From positions 372,001-436,000 of the forward strand of contig DKFP01000014.1 in NCBI GenBank assembly GCA_002452405.1: a DNA stretch of 64,000 nt, given 5' to 3'. This DNA comes from Deferribacteraceae bacterium UBA6793 (lineage in GTDB: Bacteria; Chrysiogenota; Deferribacteres; Deferribacterales; Geovibrionaceae). Below, piece by piece: positions 24,325 through 32,129 of this stretch. The notes below the pieces were generated by a model. That model saw only the letters and a list, made by a program, of their open reading frames with translations, ran no database searches and was not told the DNA's origin. A program made the position numbers and the translations under genes. How positions within the stretch are numbered: the stretch's first letter is position 1; each line of letters begins with the position of its first letter.

Positions 24325-24910
24325 TAATAATTTTATGAGATTGCTTCGTAGCATTACTCCCCGCAAAGACTTTGTTTTGTCCCTGCGGGCGGAGCGAAGC
24401 AGTTTGTTTTTCTTTGTATTTGTTATGATGCTGATAAACTCAAGCGCTTTTGCCCACAAGCTGAACGTTCTGGCATTCGCGGAGAACAACACCCTTACGG
24501 TGAACGCATACTTTGCCGACGGCACCCCCTGTCGCGAATGTGCGTTTCAGGTGCTTGATGCAGACGGAAAAGTGTTTGCAGAGGGTAAGCTGGATAAAGG
24601 CGGCGAGTTTTCGCAGAACGGTGAAACGCCAACCGAGATGAAGATAATCGTCGACGGAGGAATGGGGCATAGGGGCGAACAGACCATAACCTCATCCGTT
24701 GACACGAATATGGCTTATGAAGAACCTGCCGCATCCACAGCGGCGGACACGACCCAACTCAGGCAGATTGTCCGCGAAGAGCTTTCAAAGCAGACGGCGG
24801 AGCTGAAAGCGGAGATCGACAAGGGCAGAAGCCATATCGATATGATAATTGCCGGAATAGGCTATATCCTTGGAATTTTCGGGATAGCTATTCTGGTTAA
24901 GAAAAAATGA
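24314..24910 (+). CDS. nikL: NikL-type membrane protein of the nickel transporter, with an inserted repeat
   Basis: This 198-residue NikL-like accessory subunit has its mature part beginning AHKLNVLAFAE, with the characteristic His, after a hydrophobic core LFFFVFVMMLINSSAFA. A small beta domain follows, with a CRECAF segment. A charged helix (about 140-165) and one C-terminal membrane span end the protein, the usual NikL layout. The start ATG at 24314 overlaps nikM by 11 bases. Residues about 8-29 (MRLLRSITPRKDFVLSLRAE) are encoded by copy C of the palindromic repeat. The repeat therefore lengthens only the basic N-terminal part of the signal peptide, in frame. Confidence 0.82.
   Translation: MKTNNNFMRLLRSITPRKDFVLSLRAERSSLFFFVFVMMLINSSAFAHKLNVLAFAENNTLTVNAYFADGTPCRECAFQVLDADGKVFAEGKLDKGGEFSQNGETPTEMKIIVDGGMGHRGEQTITSSVDTNMAYEEPAASTAADTTQLRQIVREELSKQTAELKAEIDKGRSHIDMIIAGIGYILGIFGIAILVKKK
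24337..24406. repeat. Dispersed palindromic element, copy C (inside nikL)
   Basis: This 70 bp copy lies wholly inside the coding region of nikL. Left end GAGATTGCTTCGTAGC; right end GCGAAGCAGTTTG, which departs from the consensus in its last bases. The inner inverted repeat is CCCCGCAAAGAC against GTCCCTGCGGG. It is read in frame as about 22 mostly basic residues before the signal-peptide core. Confidence 0.8.
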
Positions 24911-25563
24911 AATTTTCACCTGCCGCAGGTATATTCTGCGCAGCGGTCTATTCCTGTATAATAGCATTCCGGCAGCAGATAACGCCTGCGGATGCTGTTT
25001 TTGCGGCTGGCGTTATGCTGCTCAGGGTGAACTGTCTTCCGCGGTATTTTTTCCGCATACTGAAGCTGAACCTGATGATACTTTTCATCTGTGCCACGGT
25101 CTATCTGTTTGGCGACGATGCACAGCACGCACTTCTGATATTTCTGCGCTACAATCTTATCGTATGTGTAACAGCCGCCCTGTTCTGCGAAATGAACGCT
25201 ACGGATTTTTATTACGGCTTTTATACGCTTAAACTACCGCACAAATTCACAGTGTTGCTGTTTTTTGCGATCAAATATATCGAAATCATTGGAAATGAAT
25301 ACGAAAAGATGCGAAATTCGCTGAAAATACGTAATTTTAAACCAAGAACCGACACTTTCACATATAAAACGCTGGCGTATCTGTTGGGTATGCTCCTTGT
25401 GCGGAGCATGAACAGGGCGCAGGCACTCACACAGGCTATGAAGATGCGCGGTTTCTCAGGCAGACTGTATCCGTTCAACTTCCGCCCCTTCTTTCCGGCG
25501 GACGTTGTCGTTGCAGCGTTGCTGGTATTCCAGTTTGTACTTACGTTCGGGGGGCTTGCTTGA
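24907..25563 (+). CDS. nikQ: ECF transporter T component (CbiQ/NikQ)
   Basis: This 218-residue transmembrane coupling subunit links the S component to the ATPase. The family marks are the two Ala-Arg-Gly-type coupling helices. Here they appear as KMRNSLKIRNF (about 137-147) and ALTQAMKMRGFSG (about 177-189). Four to five hydrophobic spans surround them. It overlaps nikL and nikO by 4 bases each. Sequence level is divergent from well-studied CbiQ proteins but the layout is standard. Confidence 0.85.
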   Translation: MKFSPAAGIFCAAVYSCIIAFRQQITPADAVFAAGVMLLRVNCLPRYFFRILKLNLMILFICATVYLFGDDAQHALLIFLRYNLIVCVTAALFCEMNATDFYYGFYTLKLPHKFTVLLFFAIKYIEIIGNEYEKMRNSLKIRNFKPRTDTFTYKTLAYLLGMLLVRSMNRAQALTQAMKMRGFSGRLYPFNFRPFFPADVVVAALLVFQFVLTFGGLA

Positions 25564-26210
25564 GCTGTTCAATCACACTGAAAGACATTTCGCTGGTCAG
25601 AAACGGCGATACGCTTTTTAAAAACGTAACGCTGAGTGTCGGGCATAAGGACAAAATAGCCGTCATGGGACCCAACGGTGCCGGTAAAACGACGCTTCTT
25701 AAAGCCATCGTGGGGCTTTGTCGTGTGCAGTCAGGGTCTATAGAGATCTTCCATCATAAGCTGGAAACGGAGGACGATTTCAGAAAAGCGCGCGGTCACA
25801 TAGGGTTTGTTTTTCAGGACAGCGACGACCAGATAATTGCGCCGACAGTCATTGAGGAGGTAGCCTTCGGGCTGCTGAACAGCCGTGTTAAACCCGCACA
25901 GGCACAGGAACAGGCGGAGGCGATGCTTGCGGAGCTTGGTATACCCCATCTGCGCGACCGGATAACCCTGCACCTGTCCGGTGGTGAAAAGAAACTGGTT
26001 ACGCTGGCTTCCGTGCTGGTTATGAAACCGGATATACTGCTTCTGGACGAGCCTTCGGCTGGGCTGGATGAAAAATCCGTAGGTCAGATCGCATCCGTAC
26101 TCGCATCCATAGACAAAAGTATGCTCATTGTCTCCCATGACCTTGATTTTGTGCACAGGACAGGTGCGCGTATTATGTGTCTCACTCCGGACGGGCTTGC
26201 CGCAAACTGA
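25560..26210 (+). CDS. nikO: ECF transporter ATPase (NikO/CbiO)
   Basis: This 216-residue ABC ATPase powers nickel/cobalt uptake. Walker A MGPNGAGKTT lies at 36-45 and the Q loop is FQDSDDQI, the double-aspartate form typical of ECF ATPases. The signature LSGGEKK is at about 140, Walker B DILLLDEPSAGLD follows, and the switch His is in IVSHDLDF. It is shorter than CbiO (about 270) because it lacks the C-terminal extension. The start is TTG at 25560 fused with the TGA of nikQ. It is the last gene of the operon. Confidence 0.9.
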   Translation: MSCSITLKDISLVRNGDTLFKNVTLSVGHKDKIAVMGPNGAGKTTLLKAIVGLCRVQSGSIEIFHHKLETEDDFRKARGHIGFVFQDSDDQIIAPTVIEEVAFGLLNSRVKPAQAQEQAEAMLAELGIPHLRDRITLHLSGGEKKLVTLASVLVMKPDILLLDEPSAGLDEKSVGQIASVLASIDKSMLIVSHDLDFVHRTGARIMCLTPDGLAAN

Positions 26211-26299
26211 TTTTCAGAGTATTTTTTATACGGAAGGGAGCTTGTTTTTCTATCAGCCTTCCTATATTATTCAGTTCGATTCAAAACTTACGGTGCAAA

Positions 26300-26842
26300 A
26301 TGATTACCTTTTACGATATCTTAGGCATTGCTCTGGCTATGAGCATAGATGCATTCTGTGTTTGTATCTGCGTCGGAATGAAATATAATAAGCCGTCTAA
26401 CTATATTCGTCTGGGAGCTGCGTTCGGCTTCTTTCAGTTTCTCATGCCTGTGCTCGGCGCATTCACCGGGCGCATCCTTATGAAATACACTGGTAATATC
26501 AAGTATCTGGCGGCAGCGTTCCTGTTTTACGTGGCGTTCCATATGGCGCGGGAGGCTTATAAACATAAGGAATGTAAGGTATATCTCAGCGACCCGACGG
26601 TCGGGCTTTCGCTTCTGATGCTGTCTCTGGCAACCAGCATGGATGCTCTGGGGGCGGGTATCTCGCTGGCTTTGTGGGATGGCGGAATAGTCTGGGCATC
26701 CTGTGTGATAGGTATAGTTTGTGCGCTTATGAGTTTTCTCGGAGTGTTCATAGGAAAGCACAGCCGAGGCTACATCGGGCACTATGCCGAGTATTTCGGC
26801 GCTTTCATACTTGTGGTCATCGGGGTCAGATTTATCCTATAA
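26300..26842 (+). CDS. mntP: Manganese efflux pump MntP
   Basis: This 180-residue membrane exporter of the MntP/YebN family keeps cell manganese from reaching toxic levels. The duplicated family motif appears as ALAMSIDAFCVCICVG (about 11-26) and SLATSMDALGAGISL (about 110-124); the aspartates in SxDAF/L lie in the membrane and are needed for transport. Six spans are predicted, as expected. I start at ATG 26300; an open frame runs back to 26177 but gives a non-family tail. The Shine-Dalgarno is weak. I looked for a yybP-ykoY manganese riboswitch in the 89 bases upstream and could not recognise one. Confidence 0.85.
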   Translation: MITFYDILGIALAMSIDAFCVCICVGMKYNKPSNYIRLGAAFGFFQFLMPVLGAFTGRILMKYTGNIKYLAAAFLFYVAFHMAREAYKHKECKVYLSDPTVGLSLLMLSLATSMDALGAGISLALWDGGIVWASCVIGIVCALMSFLGVFIGKHSRGYIGHYAEYFGAFILVVIGVRFIL

Positions 26843-26893
26843 TCAATGGACAGGGCACCTCATAGGATGTAAAATCGGATGTGAGGTATATCT

Positions 26894-28357
26894 ATGTCAG
26901 GATTTAACATATTATTCGTTTCAAGCGAAGCGGCACCCTTTTCAAAAACAGGCGGTCTGGGCGACGTTGCCGGAGCGCTCCCCGCTGCGCTTTCACACGA
27001 CAATAAAGTTGTTGTCGTTTCCCCTCTGTATTCGTCTGTAGATCGTGAAAAATACGGCATAACGCTGGTCGCAGGCGGCTGTTGCGTGCATATGGGCAAC
27101 TGCGAAGAGTTCTACGCACTCTATCATACAAAATATGATAACGTAGATTTCTATTTCATAGAGTTCGATAAATATTTTAACAGAGCAGGTATTTACCATA
27201 CGAAAGCGGGCGAATACGGTGATAACCCGTTCCGTTTCAGCTTTCTGTGCCGTGCCGCGCTTCAGGTTGCAAAAGACCTGAATTTCAAACCGGACATTGC
27301 GCATGTAAACGATTGGCAGACGGCGTTGATACCTTATTATATCAAGAAATGTGGCGACACGTTCTTCGCCGGTACGAAAAGTGTAATAACCATACATAAC
27401 ATCGGTTATCAGGGAATATTCGGCAGTGAGTTTATGGAGTATGCGGGAATTGCTCAGGAGGATTTTCATGCCGGAGCTTTCGAGAACTATGGCGGTGTGA
27501 ACCTGCTTAAAGGCGGTCTGGCGTTCGCTGATAAGATAACCACAGTCAGCCCGACGTATGCGGACGAGATACGCGGACCCATAGGTTCTTCCGGTCTGCA
27601 CGACCTGCTGAATGCCCGCGGCGGCGACCTTGTGGGTATACTGAACGGTATCGACACGAACGTGTGGAACCCGAAAAAAGATGCGTATATTCCTTATCCG
27701 TATGATGTCAAAACGCTTAAAACCAAAACTAAGAATAAGCTGGAGCTCCAGAAACGGTTCGGACTGAAACAGGACGCAGGTGTTGCGCTGTTCGGGTTTG
27801 TCGGACGGTTTGTTGACCAGAAAGGTCTTTATCTCATGCGCGATGCGTGCGTCCGCGCAATGAATGAGATGGTTTGTCAGTTTGTTGTGGTTGGCTCCGG
27901 CGAACAGGAATATGAGGAATTTTTCGGTTCACTTCCGTTGAGATTTCCGGGAGAAGTTGGCTCTTTCATAGGATACAGTGAGGAGCTTGCGCATCTTGTG
28001 GAGGCAGGCTGCGACTTTTTCGTTATGCCCTCGCTTTACGAGCCGTGCGGATTGAACCAGATGTACAGTCTGGCATATGGCACGCTCCCCGTCGTGCGCG
28101 CCACCGGGGGACTGGACGACACTGTTGAAAACTATGACGAGACGACCGGCGGCGGCACAGGATTTAAATTCTGGGCTATCAGCGCCGATGCACTTTTTAA
28201 TACGATAGGCTGGGCGGTAAGCACCTATTACGACCGTCCGCAGCACATAGAATTGATGCGAAAACGCGCCATGAAACAGGATTTTGGCTGGAAGAAATCG
28301 GCGGAAGCATATATGCACCTTTATGAGGCTGTAACGGGGAAAGGGCTGTATCTTTAA
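26894..28357 (+). CDS. glgA: Glycogen synthase
   Basis: This 487-residue GT5 enzyme adds glucose from ADP-glucose to the growing alpha-1,4 glucan. The N-terminal KTGGLGDVAGALP (about 18-30), with the ADP-glucose binding Lys, is perfect. DIAHVNDWQTAL is at about 135, IHNIGYQG at about 164, VGRFVDQKGL at about 300, and PSLYEPCGLNQMY near 378 with the catalytic glutamates. Length is normal. No other glycogen genes are nearby. GAGGT lies seven bases before the start. It could pair with ACCTCA at 26857-26862, a weak 6 bp stem that might mask the ribosome site. Confidence 0.95.
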   Translation: MSGFNILFVSSEAAPFSKTGGLGDVAGALPAALSHDNKVVVVSPLYSSVDREKYGITLVAGGCCVHMGNCEEFYALYHTKYDNVDFYFIEFDKYFNRAGIYHTKAGEYGDNPFRFSFLCRAALQVAKDLNFKPDIAHVNDWQTALIPYYIKKCGDTFFAGTKSVITIHNIGYQGIFGSEFMEYAGIAQEDFHAGAFENYGGVNLLKGGLAFADKITTVSPTYADEIRGPIGSSGLHDLLNARGGDLVGILNGIDTNVWNPKKDAYIPYPYDVKTLKTKTKNKLELQKRFGLKQDAGVALFGFVGRFVDQKGLYLMRDACVRAMNEMVCQFVVVGSGEQEYEEFFGSLPLRFPGEVGSFIGYSEELAHLVEAGCDFFVMPSLYEPCGLNQMYSLAYGTLPVVRATGGLDDTVENYDETTGGGTGFKFWAISADALFNTIGWAVSTYYDRPQHIELMRKRAMKQDFGWKKSAEAYMHLYEAVTGKGLYL

Positions 28358-28413
28358 GCCTTCGCCAGACGGAGCGTTTTCCGCCTGACGAAAGCCCGAA
28401 GAGAGGTAGTAGG

Positions 28414-28863
28414 TTACTCTTGCGCTGCCGCAGCTATGGCAGCTTTCAGCACTTCAATTGATGTCGGACGGTTGTATCCTCTGATATCCTCGTTGTTGTT
28501 GATAATGTTCAATATCTCTTCAGGAGGCGAATCGTGTACTCCTCTGACAATTTTCAGTTCTGGGAACGCCTGTTTGACAGCCTGTTCGTATTTTGATATG
28601 AACGGGCAATAGACCTCCATGCAGTTGCCGAAATGCAGTACCTCGGCTCCTGATGACGTGAGAGAGCGCACCCTTCTGAGAATCTTGTCAAAACCGCTTT
28701 TTCCGGGACATCCTGCGCAGCTTATCATCCCCATTATGCGTATCTCTTCGCCGTGTTCGCCCAGTTTTCCTGTGCGGTTATGCGCGGCGTCGTGACAGCC
28801 TATTCCGCTGCATCCGCTCTCGTTCACAGAGTTTGAGCAGGTTAATATTCCTACGTTGACCAT
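28414..28863 (-). CDS. CGGC-domain putative metal-binding protein
   Basis: This 149-residue protein of the CGGC family is proposed in the literature to bind metals through many cysteines. Cys are seen in LTCSNSV, ESGCSGIGCHD, ISCAGCPGKSG, HFGNCMEVYCPF. GNCM..CP and CAGCPGK define the family. No signal peptide. The gene is divergent from an ArsR-type regulator; the 73 bp between them hold a perfect palindrome, so the pair likely respond to the same metal or metalloid. Which metal cannot be told from the sequence. Confidence 0.8.
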   Translation of the reverse strand: MVNVGILTCSNSVNESGCSGIGCHDAAHNRTGKLGEHGEEIRIMGMISCAGCPGKSGFDKILRRVRSLTSSGAEVLHFGNCMEVYCPFISKYEQAVKQAFPELKIVRGVHDSPPEEILNIINNNEDIRGYNRPTSIEVLKAAIAAAAQE

Positions 28864-28895
28864 ATTAAGACTCCTTAAATAAAGAGATAATTCAA

Positions 28896-28916
28896 TAGTT
28901 CAGAATATAAGAACTA
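28896..28916. promoter_or_regulatory. Palindromic operator candidate between CGGC gene and ArsR gene
   Basis: TAGTTC and GAACTA form a perfect inverted repeat with a 9-base spacer (AGAATATAA), with outer TTCA/TGAA partly extending it. It lies 33 bases before the CGGC gene start and 20 bases before the regulator start. Dyads in such divergent spaces are typical ArsR-family operators. This is the probable autoregulation site. Confidence 0.55.
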
Positions 28917-28936
28917 ATAGACTGAAAGTCAAGAGT

Positions 28937-29287
28937 ATGGTATGTAAAAATATGCAGCCGATATATCTTCCGTCTGTCAACGACATAACTATTGAAGGTA
29001 TTTTATATGCCTTGTCCGACCCTGTGCGGATGCGCATATTCGTTGAGCTTTTCCGTTCGGAAACGCCTGTTATCTGTGCGTGTTTTCTCAACATAGACGG
29101 AAAATCCTATGCAAAATCGACTATATCTCAGCATTTCAAAATACTTAGAGATTGCGGACTTGTCCGGACAGAGCGAAAAGGTGTGGAGGCGTGGAATTCC
29201 ACGCGATACGATGAGCTTAAAGACAGGTTCGGATCGATGCTCGATTCAATAATCGCAACATATCTTGCCGGAAACAAAGCTGATTAA
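28937..29287 (+). CDS. ArsR-family transcriptional repressor
   Basis: This 116-residue winged-helix protein has the ArsR pattern: GILYALSDPVRMRIFVEL for helices 1-2, SYAKSTISQHFKILRDCGLV for the DNA-reading helix-turn-helix (about 66-85), and VRTERKGVEAWNSTR for the wing. A CAC cysteine pair (PVICACF, about 45-51) sits where arsenic or cadmium sensing ArsR proteins have the CVCDL motif. GAAAGTCAAGAG ahead of ATG 28937 acts as a moderate ribosome site; a second ATG at 28952 is an alternative. The gene is divergent from the CGGC gene with a palindrome between them. The effector is probably a soft metal or metalloid. Confidence 0.85.
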   Translation: MVCKNMQPIYLPSVNDITIEGILYALSDPVRMRIFVELFRSETPVICACFLNIDGKSYAKSTISQHFKILRDCGLVRTERKGVEAWNSTRYDELKDRFGSMLDSIIATYLAGNKAD

Positions 29288-30162
29288 GCGCGTCTGGTTT
29301 TTCTGTTGATAATATAGACAGCCATAAAGACCAGCAGACCGCCCATCAGAGTGTTCACGTGTATCTGCTCTCCCAGAAAAAACCAGCTCAGTCCCACTGC
29401 GTTCACAGGTACCAGATACACGAAAGAGCTTGTTTTCTGTGAGCCCAGACGAGCCGCCGCTATGAAAAACAGTGTTGAGCCGAAGGTTGTTGCGCCAACA
29501 GCAAGAAGCGTCATGTTGCCCCAGAAAACGAAAGTCTGAGGAACCGAAAAACTGATGCCTTTCGCCACTGTTACCATGGCTATAAGTCCTGTTGTGAACA
29601 GGTATAGGTAGAAGCTGTAGGTGAAAACGTTGGTGTATTTTTTAACGTATGCGCCGAGATATGTCAGTATCGCCCAGAGAAACGCTGCCGTGAGGAAGTA
29701 TATATTTCCGCTGTGGAAAAGTTTTTCAATGTCAGTATCCCATATCTTTATGATTACCATAGCGCCGCACGCTCCGAGCAGAAGCCCGAATGAATCTTTA
29801 AGAGAGGGTGCTTTCAGCGTAAGAACGCTTACCAGCAGAAATGTCACGACAGGTATCAGCGTTGTTACGAGTATGCCGCCGACGCTTGCCATTCCGTAGA
29901 TCAGTCCGGTGAAGAACATTTCGTTGTAAAGTATCAGCACAACAGAGCAGACAAAAGTGAAGATTATTCCTTTCCGGCTGATTGTGAAGGTCTGTTTCAG
30001 GTAAATCATGACAGGGATATAGGATATGAATGTGAGGAAGAAACGCCAGAACATGAGAACTTCGGGAGATGCCATCTTTGCGACGACCTTTGCGGAAACC
30101 CATGATTCGCCCCAGCTCACCATGGCAAGCACCATCATAAGATAGAAAAGAACGTCGGACAT
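29284..30162 (-). CDS. EamA/DMT-family transporter
   Basis: This 292-residue transporter of the drug/metabolite superfamily has about ten spans and two EamA repeats. Typical pieces are AMVSWGESWVSAKVV at the start, MFWRFFLTFISYIPV near 40, and FFLGEQIHVNTLMGG near 260, the second repeat's LGE motif. Cargo is unknown; relatives export amino acids or metabolites. I start at 30162 (MSDVLFYLMM, after GGGGTT), not at the longer 30210 frame. It is convergent with the ArsR gene with a 4-base end overlap. Confidence 0.82.
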   Translation of the reverse strand: MSDVLFYLMMVLAMVSWGESWVSAKVVAKMASPEVLMFWRFFLTFISYIPVMIYLKQTFTISRKGIIFTFVCSVVLILYNEMFFTGLIYGMASVGGILVTTLIPVVTFLLVSVLTLKAPSLKDSFGLLLGACGAMVIIKIWDTDIEKLFHSGNIYFLTAAFLWAILTYLGAYVKKYTNVFTYSFYLYLFTTGLIAMVTVAKGISFSVPQTFVFWGNMTLLAVGATTFGSTLFFIAAARLGSQKTSSFVYLVPVNAVGLSWFFLGEQIHVNTLMGGLLVFMAVYIINRKTRRA

Positions 30163-30250
30163 AATCAACCCCACAGAAAAATGCCGCGAACAGTAAATTG
30201 GCAGATGCATTAAACGTAACGAGACAGCATTGCAGCAGTCTTATACTTCC

Positions 30251-30277
30251 AAAACAAAAAGCCCACCAAAGGTGGGC
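30251..30277 (-). terminator. Terminator of the initiator tRNA gene
   Basis: Reading leftward, a perfect seven-pair stem GCCCACC/GGTGGGC (30261-30277) with a three-base loop is followed by TTTTTGTTTT. It ends ten bases downstream of the tRNA 3' end. Confidence 0.88.
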
Positions 30278-30286
30278 ATTGTTTTT

Positions 30287-30363
<77 letters not shown>

Positions 30364-30376
30364 TCAAGGGAAACGA

Positions 30377-30405
30377 AGATTATCAGTTTTAGCCATAAGT
30401 GTCAA
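30377..30405 (-). promoter_or_regulatory. Sigma-70 promoter of tRNA-fMet
   Basis: On the minus strand a perfect -35 TTGACA (30405-30400) stands 17 bases from a -10 TAATCT (30382-30377). Transcription would start about seven bases before the tRNA 5' end at 30363. The A/T-rich stretch just upstream could be an UP element. Confidence 0.8.
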
Positions 30406-30629
30406 TGGTGAATTTAAATTTTTTTTAATATTTATTTTTAAGGCTAAATGCGCATGTTTGGAAACCGCCGTTAAATGAGGCTTTACGACGAAAAACAGAG
30501 AAAACGACGTCAAAGAGGTTGAAAATGGCAGATAAAAATGCTCGTATTTGCTGTTTTATACTTGAATTTATGCTTAAAAAGCTGCTTAATATACATACAT
30601 ATATAAATTGCTTCCAGAGGTTAGTTGTC

Positions 30630-32129
30630 ATGAAGATATCATGCAGAAAGAAAACAGCTCTCAATTCCAAAAAAGACGCGATCCTCATTCCCGTTTACCG
30701 TAACATGCGCCCGCTCAAGTCCCTTACAGGGAAAAAGATAGAAGACGCAATCAACGAGATGATAGGTTCCGATTATTTCTCTTATGACGAAAAAGAGTTC
30801 TCCGGTTTTTACGTCGAAATAGGCAAAAAGCTCAAAAAAATATATCTGGTGAATATTTCCAAGGATCCGCAGGAACTCAGATATTATATGGAGCTTGGCG
30901 CTTCGTTCGCAAAACTTTTGAAAAAGGACAGGATTTCATCTTTTTCAATGATAGCGTTCGAAGACGTGTACATGGACAAGAAAGATCCGCAGTATTCCGC
31001 TGCGTTTCTGGACGGTTTCTTCTTCGGTCAGTACGCCTATGATGCTTATAAAACAAAACAGGAGAAGAACTGGCAGTTCGATGAGGTTGAGGTCATAACT
31101 TCCTATGCGAAACTGAAACGTACAATGGACGACAATGCCGCTGGGCTGAACGTTCAGTTCGAGAATATCTATCTCGCAAAGGATCTTGTGAATACCCCGC
31201 CGGCAGATCTTACCCCTGCGATATTTGCGGACAGAATTAAAGAGTGCGCCGCAGACGGGCTTAAAATCACTGTTATAGACGACATGGAGGAACTGAAAGA
31301 ACGTTTTCCGATGGTATACGCCGTCGGCAAAGGCAGCAGCTATCCCCCCAGAATGGTGATGATGGAATATAACGGAAATCCGGCAAGCGAAAAACACGTT
31401 GCCCTTGTAGGCAAAGGCGTGACCTTTGATTCCGGCGGCAGCAACCTGAAACCTACCGGCTCCATCGAGGATATGAAAACAGATATGGCCGGTGCTGCAA
31501 CGGTTTTTGCTGTTACAAAGACCGCGGCGGAGACCGGACTTAAAGTCAATATCAAAACATACATCCCCATGGTTGAGAACATCATCGGTACAAACGCCTA
31601 TAAACCCGGCGATATCCTTACAAGTGCAATGGGAAAAACCGTCGAGATACTGAACACCGATGCGGAGGGCAGGCTTATCCTTGCAGATGCGCTTTATACG
31701 GCGACAAAATCCGACCCGGAAGTTATCATCGACGTTGCGACACTCACAGGAGCGTGCATCATTGCGCTTGGCAAGCACTGTGCGGGGCTCTTTTCTAACA
31801 GAAAATTCCTTGCGAAGAATATTACCGATATTTCATACGATGTTGCTGAAGACATATGGGAACTTCCTCTGCTTGAGTCATATCAGAAACGCGTAAAAAG
31901 CGACATTGCCGACCTGCGCAACATTGCGAAGCAGAAGGGCGAGGCGGGTTCTGTTATTGCCGGACTGTTTTTGCAGGAGTTTGTGGACAACTGGCCGTGG
32001 ATACACCTTGACATCGCCGGTCCTTCATATGTTGAGGAGGATCACCCCATCTTCGGCAAATATGCAACCGGTTTCGGCATAAGACTGCTCAACAGGTTCA
32101 TAAAAGTACACTACGCAGAAAATGCATAA
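30630..32129 (+). CDS. pepA: Leucyl aminopeptidase
   Basis: This 499-residue M17 cytosolic aminopeptidase is a two-metal hexameric enzyme that trims N-terminal residues. GKGVTFDSGGSNLK gives the Lys and Asp ligands, MKTDMAGAATV the next Asp, and NTDAEGRLILADAL the signature with the last Asp/Glu ligands and Arg. ATLTGACIIALG follows. I start at ATG 30630 (MKISCRKK), which matches the family N-terminus. An open frame reaches back to 30519, with GAGG before an ATG at 30525, but it would add an A/T-rich, Cys-rich tail unlike the family. The stop overlaps the next gene by 8 bases. Confidence 0.92.
   Translation: MKISCRKKTALNSKKDAILIPVYRNMRPLKSLTGKKIEDAINEMIGSDYFSYDEKEFSGFYVEIGKKLKKIYLVNISKDPQELRYYMELGASFAKLLKKDRISSFSMIAFEDVYMDKKDPQYSAAFLDGFFFGQYAYDAYKTKQEKNWQFDEVEVITSYAKLKRTMDDNAAGLNVQFENIYLAKDLVNTPPADLTPAIFADRIKECAADGLKITVIDDMEELKERFPMVYAVGKGSSYPPRMVMMEYNGNPASEKHVALVGKGVTFDSGGSNLKPTGSIEDMKTDMAGAATVFAVTKTAAETGLKVNIKTYIPMVENIIGTNAYKPGDILTSAMGKTVEILNTDAEGRLILADALYTATKSDPEVIIDVATLTGACIIALGKHCAGLFSNRKFLAKNITDISYDVAEDIWELPLLESYQKRVKSDIADLRNIAKQKGEAGSVIAGLFLQEFVDNWPWIHLDIAGPSYVEEDHPIFGKYATGFGIRLLNRFIKVHYAENA

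Noticed and set aside
26211..26299. Possible yybP-ykoY manganese riboswitch before mntP
   Set aside because: The gap is only 89 bases and I could not find the conserved core or its paired arms; a GGAAGG/CCTTCC pair is present but has a long loop.
30519..30629. N-terminal extension of pepA by up to 37 codons
   Set aside because: Although a GAGG precedes an ATG at 30525, the added residues are A/T-biased and unlike the family, which begins at the ATG at 30630.
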